Part shown: in pieces, positions 41,637 to 49,766 of the stretch
How positions within the stretch are numbered: position 1 is the first letter of the stretch
Layout: each line of letters starts with the position of its first letter
DNA from: Geodermatophilus sp. DF01-2
GTDB lineage: Bacteria > Actinomycetota > Actinomycetes > Mycobacteriales > Geodermatophilaceae
Assembly: GCF_004571065.1 (NCBI RefSeq)
Contig: NZ_SPQN01000011.1
Coordinates: 1 to 64,000 of the forward strand
DNA: 64,000 nucleotides
Reading direction: 5' to 3'
The notes under the pieces: generated by a model
The model's database searches: none
Seen by the model: only the letters and a program-made list of their open reading frames with translations
Told to the model about the DNA's origin: nothing
Program-made: the position numbers and the translations under genes

Positions 41637-42848
41637 GTGGACGAGCTGCTGACCGCGCTGGACACCCTCGCCACCGACGATCTGGCGTCGATGTTCGGCC
41701 CGGCGTTGCTGGACCGGCTGCGGCCGCTGCTGCTGGCGCAGAACAAACTGGCCGCAGAGGTCGTCCGCACCGTGCGCGAGTGCGAGGTCAGCGGGGCCGC
41801 GGAGGTCGACGGGCTCGAGGTCATGACTTCCTGGCTGCGCGGGCACGGGCACCTGTCGGAGGCCCAGGCCGCACGGGTCGTGCGCGCCGGCCGAGCACTG
41901 TCGCACCTGCCGGGCATGGCCGCCGCGTTCGCCGCCGGTGAGGTCACCGGCGGGCAGGCCGCAGTCATCGCCCAGGTCGCCGAGCCGAAGGCCCTGGCCC
42001 TGGCCGCGGAGCAGAACGTCGACCTCGGTGTGGTCGACGAGCTGCTCACCGGGGTGGCTGCGACGGCTCCGCACGGGGACACCGCCAAGGCGGTGCACCA
42101 CTACCTGGACCGGCTCGACGCCGACGGACCCGAGCCGGACCCCACCGAGGGCCGGCAGCTGAACATCGCCAAGCACGCCGACGGGTCGATCTCCGGCCGC
42201 TTCGACCTGGACGCCGTCGGTGGGGAGAAGCTGCAGACGGCGCTGGAATCAGTGGTGCAGGCCGCCCGCTGCGCCGGCGACGAGCGTACCCGCGCCCAGC
42301 AGCAGGCCGACGCTCTCGTCCAGCTGTGCGACAACCAGCTCGCCTCCGGTCAGCTGCCGATCCTGCGCAGCGTCAAGCCGCAGGTGATCGTCAAGGTCGG
42401 CATCGGCGACATGGTCGACCCGGCCACCGGCGCGGGGGCGGGCGCGATGGGCTTCGGTGCGAAGATCTCGGCCGCCCGCGCCCGGTGGGTGGCGTGCGAC
42501 GGGCAGGTCACCCGGATCGTGATGGGGCCCGATGGGCTGCCGCTGGACGTCGGCCGCAGCCTGCGGCTGGTCCCGGCCCACATCCGACGCGCGGCGGAGG
42601 TCCGCGACGGCGGGTGCGTGTTCGCCGGCTGCGGCGCCCCGACCTGGTGGTGCGACGTGCACCACCAGTTGGAGTGGGCGTTGGGTGGGGAGACCAGCCT
42701 GGACAACAGCGCGCTGCTGTGCGAGAGGCATCACACCAAGGTGCACCACGGGTTCCGGGTCGAGCGACGACCCGACGGCCGATGGCGCACCTGGCGACCT
42801 GACGGCACCGAGATCCTCATCGGCCCCCGCCTCGACGTAGCAGCCTGA
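41637..42848 (+). CDS. DUF222 (13E12) HNH endonuclease
   Basis: 403 residues from GTG 41637 with AGGAGG four bases upstream. The N-terminal DUF222 helical region (~1-290) includes MTSWLRGHGHLSEAQAARVVRAGRAL and GQAAVIAQV. The C-terminal HNH motif is CVFAGCGAPTWWCDVHHQLEW...LLCERHHTKVHHGF, with the metal/catalytic His residues intact. Such genes are multicopy in Geodermatophilaceae and mycobacteria (REP13E12), and their physiological role is unknown. It is a single gene with a ~140-base leader. Confidence 0.9.
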   Translation: MDELLTALDTLATDDLASMFGPALLDRLRPLLLAQNKLAAEVVRTVRECEVSGAAEVDGLEVMTSWLRGHGHLSEAQAARVVRAGRALSHLPGMAAAFAAGEVTGGQAAVIAQVAEPKALALAAEQNVDLGVVDELLTGVAATAPHGDTAKAVHHYLDRLDADGPEPDPTEGRQLNIAKHADGSISGRFDLDAVGGEKLQTALESVVQAARCAGDERTRAQQQADALVQLCDNQLASGQLPILRSVKPQVIVKVGIGDMVDPATGAGAGAMGFGAKISAARARWVACDGQVTRIVMGPDGLPLDVGRSLRLVPAHIRRAAEVRDGGCVFAGCGAPTWWCDVHHQLEWALGGETSLDNSALLCERHHTKVHHGFRVERRPDGRWRTWRPDGTEILIGPRLDVAA

Positions 42849-42877
42849 GGCTGCCGCGCGGGTGCGCACGGGAGACG

Positions 42878-43293
42878 TCAAACGGGCTTGACCCACCGCG
42901 ACCACTCGTCCTGTCGGCGGTAGCCGCTGGCCGCCCAGATTCGCCGTCCAGGTCGTTCTCGTCGAGCACCATCGCGTCGATCCGCTGGGCACCGAGTGTC
43001 TTCGGCCGCTCCTCCGCGGCCGCGAGCAGGGCGCTGCCGATCCCCTGACGCCGCCGGTCGGGGCGCACGGCCAACCGGTAGAGGTGGGCGCGCCGACCAT
43101 CTCATCCGGCGATCACCGACCCGACGAGGACTCCCTCGTCCTCGGCCACGGTCAGTGCGTCGGGGTCACGACCGATCAGTGCCCCGGCGGCTGCACGGGT
43201 GTCCAAGGGGCGGCCGGCGTTCTCGGCCGCGTCGCGCCAGAGATCGATGAGCCCGTCGACGTCGGCGGTCACGGCGGTCCGGACCTGAACGAA
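42878..43293 (-). pseudogene. GNAT acetyltransferase with in-frame stop and frameshift
   Basis: Minus-strand reading gives FVQVRTAVTADVDGLIDLWRD, LTVAEDEGVLVGSVIAG, then TGA where the family has Trp (W-DG). It continues in the same frame as RRAHLYRLAVRPDRRRQGIGSALLAAAEE (the acetyl-CoA loop RRRQGIGSA), and after a later frameshift WAASGYRRQDEWSRWVKPV. Two independent lesions show an inactivated gene. No start codon was settled. Confidence 0.7.
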
Positions 43294-43320
43294 GGCATGG
43301 CGCCATCCTGCAGCGTCGCC

Positions 43321-44763
43321 TCAGCGCTCCCAGACCTGGACGAGCAGGTTGGTCTTGCCGGCGGGGAACTCGTATCCGGCGGTGACCCGCAGCCCGGCCT
43401 CCTCGAGGATCGCGTCGTCGTCGGTGGACACCACCTCGCCGCGGATCACCCGGCGGACCAGCCACACCCGGTCGGCCGCCGCCGGGGCGTCGTCCGGCGG
43501 CAGGACGACGTCCGGCCGCAGTCGTGGGGCCGTCGTCCGGACGTAGTGGTCCAGCCCGGTCGCCGACCGCTGGTCCGCGGCCACGATGGGCTCGCCGGGA
43601 CGGTGGCGCTCCGCCAGCAGCGCGACCACCTCGTCGGCGCGCTCCCGCGGCTCCCGATCGAACAGCGGCGCGGCGGCCAGCAGCGAGCAGGCCACCAGCA
43701 GCCCGGCGACCGGCGCCCGGGCACCCCATGGCACGGTCAGGGCACCGATCGCCGCCAGCACGCCCAGCCCCAACAGGCCGACCAGCAGGTAGCGGGGGAG
43801 GAACACCGGTCGTACGAGTTCGGCGAGCAGCAGCAGAACCAGCGGTACGAGCGCCCAGCAGGTGCCGACCACCCGCACCCCGGCCCCGCGCACTGCACCG
43901 AGCACGGCCAGCCCGACGGTCAGGTAGAGCAGCGGCGTCCGCCCGCCGGACCACGCCTCGACGGCGAGGTCGGCCAGCGTGCCCCCCGTGTCGCGCAGGT
44001 GCGCGGCGTTGCGCGCGCCGGTGCCGTTCAGCAGGTTCACTCCGACCAGTCCCACGGCCGGGAGAGCCGCCGCCGCGCCGGTGAGCGCCACGGGCACCGC
44101 CCGCAGCCCCCGCAGCACCAGCGCCGCCACGACGAACGCGGCCAGCGCGGTCACGGCGTACCAGTGGGCCAGGCCCATCCCCGCCCCGGCCACCCCGAAC
44201 AGCAGCAGCCCGCGCGGCGCACCCTGCAGCCACCGCACCAGCCCGAGCAGCGCGGCACCGGTCGCCAGCACGGCCAGCCCGTAGGGCCGCGCCTCCACCG
44301 CCTGCTCGAGCAGCAGCGGGTTCGCGGCCACCACCACCCCCGCCAGCACCCCGGCCGCCCGCGTCGCCAGCCGGGTCACCGCCCGGGTCACCAGTGCCAG
44401 CCCGCCGGCGGTGGCCAGCAGGGACAGCACCCGCAGCGAGGTGTCACCGCCGAGCCCCGGCAGCGACATCCACGTGTGCACCACGAAGTAGTAGGGCGCG
44501 TTGTACGAGGGCGGGACGTCGACCAGGTAGCTCGTCGTCCCGCGGCCCTCGACGATCGCGGCGAGGATCTCCCCGTACGGCCGGCGTCCCACCTCGGCGG
44601 TGAACAGCTCGTCGAACCACAGCCCGTGACCGGGGAGCAGGAGCACCGTGCCGAGGAGGACGACGGCGAGCGGCGGGAGCAGCTCGAGCGCCGACCAGCG
44701 GATGTCCGGCCGCGCGTCGACCGGCTGCGGCGGTGCGGAAGCCCGTTCCGCCGTGGTGCTCAC
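43321..44763 (-). CDS. GT-C membrane glycosyltransferase (mannosyltransferase-like)
   Basis: 480 residues with ~9-10 membrane helices. The first loop holds GLWFDELFTAEVGRRPYGEIL, the acidic D-E motif typical of GT-C/GT39-like enzymes that use polyprenyl-phosphate sugars. A second acidic/aromatic loop SYNAPYYFVVHTWM and the EARPYGL motif follow. The soluble C-terminal region (~385-480) is small. It probably acts at the membrane in cell-envelope glycan assembly. It starts at ATG 44763; a sequence resembling half an IdeR box lies a few bases upstream. Confidence 0.8.
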   Translation of the reverse strand: MSTTAERASAPPQPVDARPDIRWSALELLPPLAVVLLGTVLLLPGHGLWFDELFTAEVGRRPYGEILAAIVEGRGTTSYLVDVPPSYNAPYYFVVHTWMSLPGLGGDTSLRVLSLLATAGGLALVTRAVTRLATRAAGVLAGVVVAANPLLLEQAVEARPYGLAVLATGAALLGLVRWLQGAPRGLLLFGVAGAGMGLAHWYAVTALAAFVVAALVLRGLRAVPVALTGAAAALPAVGLVGVNLLNGTGARNAAHLRDTGGTLADLAVEAWSGGRTPLLYLTVGLAVLGAVRGAGVRVVGTCWALVPLVLLLLAELVRPVFLPRYLLVGLLGLGVLAAIGALTVPWGARAPVAGLLVACSLLAAAPLFDREPRERADEVVALLAERHRPGEPIVAADQRSATGLDHYVRTTAPRLRPDVVLPPDDAPAAADRVWLVRRVIRGEVVSTDDDAILEEAGLRVTAGYEFPAGKTNLLVQVWER

Positions 44764-44906
44764 GCCCTGCAGGTTAGGCCACCCTTTCTCGACCGCCGCT
44801 CAGGTCCGTCGCGCGCCGTACCGTCGCCGGCCGGATGGGCGGAGGTTCGGGCCGGAGCGCGGGCAGCGGGAGAGCCGGCCACGGCGCGACGGGAGAGGCT
44901 GGAGCC

Positions 44907-45659
44907 GTGCCGGTGGATCCGTGGGGACAGCAGGGGTACGGCGTCCGCTTCGACTGGGGCCCCACGGGAGCCGCGCGTGCCGACTCCCGCCTCGGCGTAC
45001 TCGTGGTCGTCGACGTGCTGTCCTTCAGCACGTCGGTGTCGGTCGTGGTCGACCGCGGAGGAGCCGTCTACCCGGCTGCGTGGCGCGACGCCCGTGCGCA
45101 GGCGCTGGCGCGAGAGGAGGACGCGGTCCTCGCCGTCGGCCGTCGCGAGGTGACCGGCGAGCACCCGTGGTCCCTGTCGCCCGCGGCGCTGCGCGCGGCA
45201 CCCGTCCCCGCCCGGCTGGTCCTGCCGTCGCCCAACGGCTCCGCGGTCGCGGCAGCCGCAGCGGGCGTCGTGGTCGCCGCCTGCCTGCGCAACGCCTGCG
45301 CCGTCGCTGACTGGCTGCACCCGGCGTACGGCACGACCCGGGCGCCGGTGACCGTGGTCGCCGCCGGCGAGCGCTGGCCCGACGGCTCGCTGCGGCCGGC
45401 CCTCGAGGATCTCCTCGGTGCCGGAGCGGTCCTCGCCGCAGTGCAGGAGCGCGGCGACGCATCGCTCTCCCCGGAGGCCGAGGCAGCCGCCGCGGCGTTC
45501 CGGGCTACGGCCTCGGTGCCCGACACGGTCCACCGGTGCGCCTCGGGGCTGGAACTCGCGGCCGGCGGGTTCGCCGGCGACGTCGAGGTCGCCGTGGAGG
45601 TGGACGTCAGCCCGGTCGTGCCGCTGCTGCGGAACCGGGCGTTCCGGGCCGCCGGCTGA
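44907..45659 (+). CDS. comB: 2-phosphosulfolactate phosphatase family protein (ComB)
   Basis: 250 residues from GTG 44907. ComB family signatures: LVVVDVLSFSTSVSVVVDRGG, PARLVLPSPNGSAVAA, ACLRNACAVADWL and VTVVAAGERWPDGSLRPALEDLLGAGAV. In coenzyme M biosynthesis ComB removes phosphate from 2-phosphosulfolactate in a Mg2+-dependent reaction. Actinobacterial homologues lack the rest of that pathway, so the substrate here may differ. It is divergent from the GT-C gene. Confidence 0.85.
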   Translation: MPVDPWGQQGYGVRFDWGPTGAARADSRLGVLVVVDVLSFSTSVSVVVDRGGAVYPAAWRDARAQALAREEDAVLAVGRREVTGEHPWSLSPAALRAAPVPARLVLPSPNGSAVAAAAAGVVVAACLRNACAVADWLHPAYGTTRAPVTVVAAGERWPDGSLRPALEDLLGAGAVLAAVQERGDASLSPEAEAAAAAFRATASVPDTVHRCASGLELAAGGFAGDVEVAVEVDVSPVVPLLRNRAFRAAG

Positions 45660-45678
45660 ACCGGGCCACGCCGCAGCC

Positions 45679-46194
45679 TCAGCGCTCGTCGTCCGGGTCG
45701 TCGGTGCGGTTGTGCGCACGCTTCCAGAACGGGACGGCGATCCACCACCAGGCCAGGAAGGCGGCGACGGCGGCGGCGGTGACCCACGCCGCGGTGAGGT
45801 CGAAGAGGACGTCGGTCACCAGCAGCACGGCCGACACGATCGCAATGGCCAGCACGACCAGCCCGGCGAACGCCGACCGGTTGCTGCGCCGCAGGAGGGC
45901 CTCCTTGTCGCGCTGGCGGAACAGCACCCGGTGCTGGGCGGCCGGTGCGATGAGCAGGCCGGTCGCGACGGCGACGGCGATCAGCGTGACGAAGTAGACG
46001 TCGCGCTGGAAGTCGTTGAGCTCGGCGCCCCGCTGCTGGAACGGCACGATCAGCAGGAACGCGAACAGGAACTGCACGCCAGGCAGCGCGACCCGCAGCT
46101 CGTTGAGCAACTCCATGAGCTCCCGGTCGATCCGCTCCTTGCGGCTCTCCTCCGGCGAGTCATCGCGCCGCTGCGGACTCCGCACGTCCGTCAT
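45679..46194 (-). CDS. DUF6328-like four-helix membrane protein
   Basis: 171 residues from ATG 46194 (an in-frame GTG lies at 46203). A charged N-terminus (RKERIDRELMELLNELRVALPG) leads into four hydrophobic segments: VQFLFAFLLIVPF, VYFVTLIAVAVATGLLIAP, AFAGLVVLAIAIVSAVLLVTDV and AAAVAAFLAWWWIAVPF. This order is that of a widespread actinobacterial membrane family of unknown function. Confidence 0.75.
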   Translation of the reverse strand: MTDVRSPQRRDDSPEESRKERIDRELMELLNELRVALPGVQFLFAFLLIVPFQQRGAELNDFQRDVYFVTLIAVAVATGLLIAPAAQHRVLFRQRDKEALLRRSNRSAFAGLVVLAIAIVSAVLLVTDVLFDLTAAWVTAAAVAAFLAWWWIAVPFWKRAHNRTDDPDDER

Positions 46195-46309
46195 GGTTCT
46201 CACCGCCCGTCTGCGTTCACCCGCCGTTCACCTCGGCCGGGATGGTGCCACGGCGGAGCGGTGGGTATGCGCAGCCCGGTCACCCCGTTCAGGCGGTCAG
46301 GAGGACGAG

Positions 46310-46570
46310 ATGTCGATGTGGGCCCCCATGGAACCCAACCTCGGCAGGGAGGACGACGGGATCCCGGCGGCCGACCCGGGCGCGGGCGCCCCGCCACCCG
46401 CCGACGGATTCGGCGTCGGCGGTGAGGAGCCCGAGCGGCTCGAGGAGGACGCCCGGCCGGCAGCGGACGAGGAGGACGCCCGACCGGCAGCGGACGGGGG
46501 TGTGCAGCACGCCGACCCGCCACCGTTCCGTACCCCGGACCCGGCAGAGGTCTCGCGCGAGGGCCGCTGA
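46310..46570 (+). CDS. Small acidic disordered protein
   Basis: 86 residues from ATG 46310 behind GGAGGAC. The composition is Pro, Ala, Asp and Glu with the repeat EEDARPAAD twice (LEEDARPAADEEDARPAADGG). No hydrophobic core or domain is visible. The good ribosome site and in-frame repeat support expression. The function is unknown. Confidence 0.5.
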   Translation: MSMWAPMEPNLGREDDGIPAADPGAGAPPPADGFGVGGEEPERLEEDARPAADEEDARPAADGGVQHADPPPFRTPDPAEVSREGR

Positions 46571-46645
46571 GCCCCGCACCACGGACATGCCAGGGCCCGG
46601 CGGACCGCGCTGCTGCGACGGTCCCGCCGTGCCCCGGCGCGTCGG

Positions 46646-47104
46646 TCAGCCCCGGACGACGGCGAGCGCGCGGTCGACCAGCTCGTAGTGGCCGACCGCC
46701 CAGAAGACGACCCCGGCCGCCGCCAGCCCGCCCACGGTCACCGCCGCCGAGCTCACCGGGTGCTGCTTGGCGTGCTGCCACGCGTCCCGGGCCTTGCGGC
46801 GGAACGCCACGAAGAACCGTCGTGCCCACTCGAACTCCGTCGACCACACCCACAACCCCACCAGGATCGGCGGGATGGTGAGCGGCCCGGGCAGCACGGT
46901 GAGCGCGAGGCCCAACAGGACGAAGAGCAGCCCGGCGAAGAACACCGCCACCCGGTAGGCGGTGGCGAGCCCCGGCTTGTGCCGGACGCGGTCCCGCCAC
47001 GAGCCCGGCTCGACCGGACGCGGCTTGCCCAACCCGTCCGAGCAGTCGGGACACCGGGTGGCGCCGCCGGCGTGCGTGTCCTGCGCATCGAGGGAGCGGG
47101 TCAA
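46646..47104 (-). CDS. TIGR02611-type membrane protein (PGPGW-like)
   Basis: 152 residues. An N-terminal CPDC motif precedes a cytoplasmic stretch. Two membrane segments then surround the signature VLPGPLTIPPILVGLWVWSTEFEWARRFF (the PGPxxxP...E.(D/E)WA pattern), and a third hydrophobic segment lies near the end. It is a conserved actinobacterial membrane protein of unknown function, here with a downstream partner on the same strand. Confidence 0.8.
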   Translation of the reverse strand: MTRSLDAQDTHAGGATRCPDCSDGLGKPRPVEPGSWRDRVRHKPGLATAYRVAVFFAGLLFVLLGLALTVLPGPLTIPPILVGLWVWSTEFEWARRFFVAFRRKARDAWQHAKQHPVSSAAVTVGGLAAAGVVFWAVGHYELVDRALAVVRG

Positions 47105-47144
47105 CGGAACTCCAGAGGTGGGGTCGGTGGCGGGGGAGGAGCGG

Positions 47145-47684
47145 TCAGCGCTGGGCGAACCCGCGGGCGACCTCGCCGGGCCGCTGCTGCTCGCCGGCGT
47201 AGGAGCTGACGGCGACCAGCGCGCCGGTCAGCGCCGGGATCACCCACTGCAGCTGGTCCAGCTTCGCCTGGGCGGCGGCGACCTCGGCCTTGGCCCGCTT
47301 GCTCGGCCGAGTCCCCGACCGGGACGGCGTGCTGCCCGCGTCGGAGACCACGCGGCCCAGCGCCCGGCTGTAGGCGGTGACGCCGAGCGCGGCCGCGGTG
47401 AGCGTGGTCTTGAGCACGCTCATCCCGGCGACGCCCTGCTGGCCGGCGACGCGCTTGCGGTTGCCCAGCAGCTGGCCGACGCTGCCGAACAGGTGCGTGC
47501 CGATGGCCGCGGCGTTCACCGGCGTCCACCGGTCCCACCCGGCGTTGGCGACCCGGCCGGTGTCCGAGGCGCCGCCGGCCGCGCCGGCGGCGGGGTTGAG
47601 CGCGACGGCGTTGGCGAGTGTGCCGCCGAACCAGGCGGCGAGTCCGACGTCGTGCATCGCACGGGAGAGGGTGTTCCGGGCCAT
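47145..47684 (-). CDS. Conserved membrane protein of unknown function
   Basis: 179 residues from ATG 47684 (GAGGAG seven bases upstream). It contains Ala/Gly-rich hydrophobic stretches (VGLAAWFGGTLANAVALNPAAG, SVLKTTLTAAALGVTAYSRALG, QWVIPALTGALVAVSSYAG) and a motif WDRWTPVNAAAIGTHLFGSVGQLLGNR. Similar proteins are common in actinobacteria with no assigned role. It is 40 bases upstream of the TIGR02611 gene and probably co-transcribed with it. Confidence 0.7.
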   Translation of the reverse strand: MARNTLSRAMHDVGLAAWFGGTLANAVALNPAAGAAGGASDTGRVANAGWDRWTPVNAAAIGTHLFGSVGQLLGNRKRVAGQQGVAGMSVLKTTLTAAALGVTAYSRALGRVVSDAGSTPSRSGTRPSKRAKAEVAAAQAKLDQLQWVIPALTGALVAVSSYAGEQQRPGEVARGFAQR

Positions 47685-47772
47685 GGGGCTGCTCCTCGGG
47701 ACGGGTCGTGGATGGAGTCGCTCTACCCCGCTCACCACGTTCCCACTCGGTTGCGCCCGATCCGGTGTGTGC

Positions 47773-48042
47773 TCAGCCCCCGTAGCGCAGCGCCGCCCGC
47801 CGGCGTGCCTTGGCCGCCTCCTCCTCGCGGTCCCTGGGCGGCGCGGTGGTGACCAGCGCGGCCAGCAGCCGGGCGGAGGCCTCGGCGACCTCGGCGACGG
47901 CGCGGTCGAACACCTCCGCGTTGGCCCGGGACGGCCGCGCCGTGCCGCTGATCTTCCGCACGTACTGCAGCGCGGCGGCGTGGATCTCCTCGTCGGTCAC
48001 CGGCGGCTCGAAGTTGGCCAGCGGTCGGATGTTGCGGCACAT
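47773..48042 (-). CDS. DUF2277 protein
   Basis: 89 residues from ATG 48042. The N-terminus MCRNIRPLANFEPPVTDEEIHAAALQYVRKISG is the diagnostic start of DUF2277, followed by PSRANAEVFDRAVAEV and a charged C-terminus. Some relatives contact DNA or RNA via a conserved Cys-Arg-Asn start; the role is unknown. Confidence 0.9.
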   Translation of the reverse strand: MCRNIRPLANFEPPVTDEEIHAAALQYVRKISGTARPSRANAEVFDRAVAEVAEASARLLAALVTTAPPRDREEEAAKARRRAALRYGG

Positions 48043-48169
48043 GCGCGGCAGCGTAGGAGCGGCCGGTGTCGGCCGGCAGCCGGAGGTTCCCGTCGGGATG
48101 CCTGACCCGGCCGGCACGAACGGTCACCGGGGTCCACGATCGGCACCGGGGCGGAGAAGGAGGACGGCG

Positions 48170-48601
48170 ATGGTCGTGCTGCTGGTGGACGCCGCGAACG
48201 TGGTCGGTGCCCGGCCCGACGGCTGGTGGCGCGACCGCGCGGGTGCGACGTCCCGGCTGCTGCGCCGGCTGGCGCCGCTGGCGGGGCGGGAGGTGACCGC
48301 GCCCGGTGGCGGCCCGGTGCTGTGCGGCGAGGTGGTCGCGGTCGTCGAGGGGACGGCGCGGGCCGTGGCACGACCGGGCGGCGTGACCCTGGTGCGGGCT
48401 CCCGGCAGCGGGGACGACGCGTTGGCCGCCTGCGCCGCGCGGCTCGCCGAGGAGGGACGGGACGTGCTGGTGGTCACCGCCGATCGCGGGCTGCGCGCCC
48501 GGCTGCCGGCCGGCGTCGCCGTCGCCGGGCCCGGATGGCTGTACCGGGTGCTCGACCACCAGGCCCGTCCCGACGGTGCCGTCCCGGACGCACCCGCATG
48601 A
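48170..48601 (+). CDS. NYN/YacP-like putative nuclease
   Basis: 143 residues from ATG 48170 behind AAGGAGG. It begins VVLLVDAANVVGARPDGWWRDR (first Asp of the PIN-like fold). LVRAPGSGDDALAACAARLAEEGRDVLVVTADRGLRARL supplies the further conserved Asp residues of NYN domains. Such proteins are usually metal-dependent RNases. It is a single gene divergent from DUF2277. Confidence 0.75.
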   Translation: MVVLLVDAANVVGARPDGWWRDRAGATSRLLRRLAPLAGREVTAPGGGPVLCGEVVAVVEGTARAVARPGGVTLVRAPGSGDDALAACAARLAEEGRDVLVVTADRGLRARLPAGVAVAGPGWLYRVLDHQARPDGAVPDAPA

Positions 48602-48688
48602 CCCGGCGAGCCCGAGGGTAGAGCGACTCCACCGACGCGGGCCGAGACGTGCCCGCGCGTCCGTAGCCTCCCGAGCCCGAGGAGCCGC

Positions 48689-49588
48689 ATGCCGCCGACC
48701 GCCGCGCCGTCCCGCCCGCCGGCCGTCCTCGTCACCGGGGCCTCGAGTGGGATCGGCCGGGCCACCGTGCACACGCTCGCCGCCCGCGGCGCCCGTCTGG
48801 TACTCGTCGCCCGGGGCCGGCAGACGTTGGAGGAGGCCGCCGGCGAGGCCCGCGCGAAGGGTGCCCCCGAGGCCCTCGTCTGCCCCGCCGACGTCAACGA
48901 CGCCGCGGCCGTGCAGCGCGTGGTCGACACCGCCGTCGAACGATTCGGACGGCTCGACGCCGTCGTCCACTCGGCCGCCACCATGGCGTACGGCCGCATC
49001 GAGGACGTGCCGCGAGAGGTCTTCGAGGCCGTCGTCGACACGAGCGTGCACGGCACGGCCAACCTCGCCCGCACGGTGCTCCCGGTCTTCCGCCGCCAGG
49101 GTGCCGGCCACCTGGTCGTGGTGAGCTCGGTGCTGGCCTCGGTGACCGCGCCGACGATGGGCAGCTACGCGGCGGCGAAGTGGGGACAGCTCGGCCTGGT
49201 CCGGACGCTGCAGCAGGAGATCCGCGACGCGCCGGGGGTGCACGTCTCCGCGGTCGCCCCGGGCGGGGTCAACACGCCGATCTACTACCAGGGCGCGACG
49301 TGGGCGGGCAGCACCGGCCGCCCGCCGCCGCCGGCGTACTCGGCCGACCGGGTGGCGCGGACGGTGGTGGCGCGGCTGGACCGGCCGCGCCGGCTGGTGC
49401 AGTCCGGCATCGCCAACCCGCTCGTCATCGCCGGCTTCCGACTGCTGCCGGCCGTCTACGACGCGCTCGTCGGCCCGCTGTTCCGGACTTTCGCACTGTC
49501 CCGCGACCAGGTGCCGCCCACCGAGGGCAACGTGTTCGCCTCGCGGCAGGAAGGCAACAGCAAGGACGGCCGCTGGCGCGGGATCTGA
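48689..49588 (+). CDS. Short-chain dehydrogenase/reductase
   Basis: 299 residues. Cofactor motif VTGASSGIGRATVHTLAARGARLVLVARG, HSAATMAYG (the N-A-A equivalent), catalytic Ser in VVSSVLAS and the active-site SYAAAKWG (YxxxK). After the Rossmann core a ~60-residue C-terminal extension with a hydrophobic stretch (LVIAGFRLLPAVYDALVGPLF) follows, as in membrane-associated SDRs. The Arg after the Gly-rich motif suggests NADP(H). It is upstream of the ethanolamine operon but has its own spacing. Confidence 0.85.
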   Translation: MPPTAAPSRPPAVLVTGASSGIGRATVHTLAARGARLVLVARGRQTLEEAAGEARAKGAPEALVCPADVNDAAAVQRVVDTAVERFGRLDAVVHSAATMAYGRIEDVPREVFEAVVDTSVHGTANLARTVLPVFRRQGAGHLVVVSSVLASVTAPTMGSYAAAKWGQLGLVRTLQQEIRDAPGVHVSAVAPGGVNTPIYYQGATWAGSTGRPPPPAYSADRVARTVVARLDRPRRLVQSGIANPLVIAGFRLLPAVYDALVGPLFRTFALSRDQVPPTEGNVFASRQEGNSKDGRWRGI

Positions 49589-49766
49589 GAAGGCCTGCCC
49601 GGCCGGCGGATCACCGCGCACCGCCGACGGGGCTCGTGCAGGTCTCGTCCAACGGCACGGCCGTGGACGGCGGGTCGTGCCCCGGGCGCACCCCGTTGAC
49701 CCGGCCGGGGCGCAGGACGACGCTGGCCCTCCCCGCCGCCGGCGGGCCGACCGCGGGAGGCCGTGC

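Noticed and set aside
43084-45153. A 689-codon plus-strand open frame over the GT-C gene
   Set aside because: Low-complexity Arg/Gln/Pro sequence with no ribosome site; the opposite strand encodes a coherent multi-span membrane protein.
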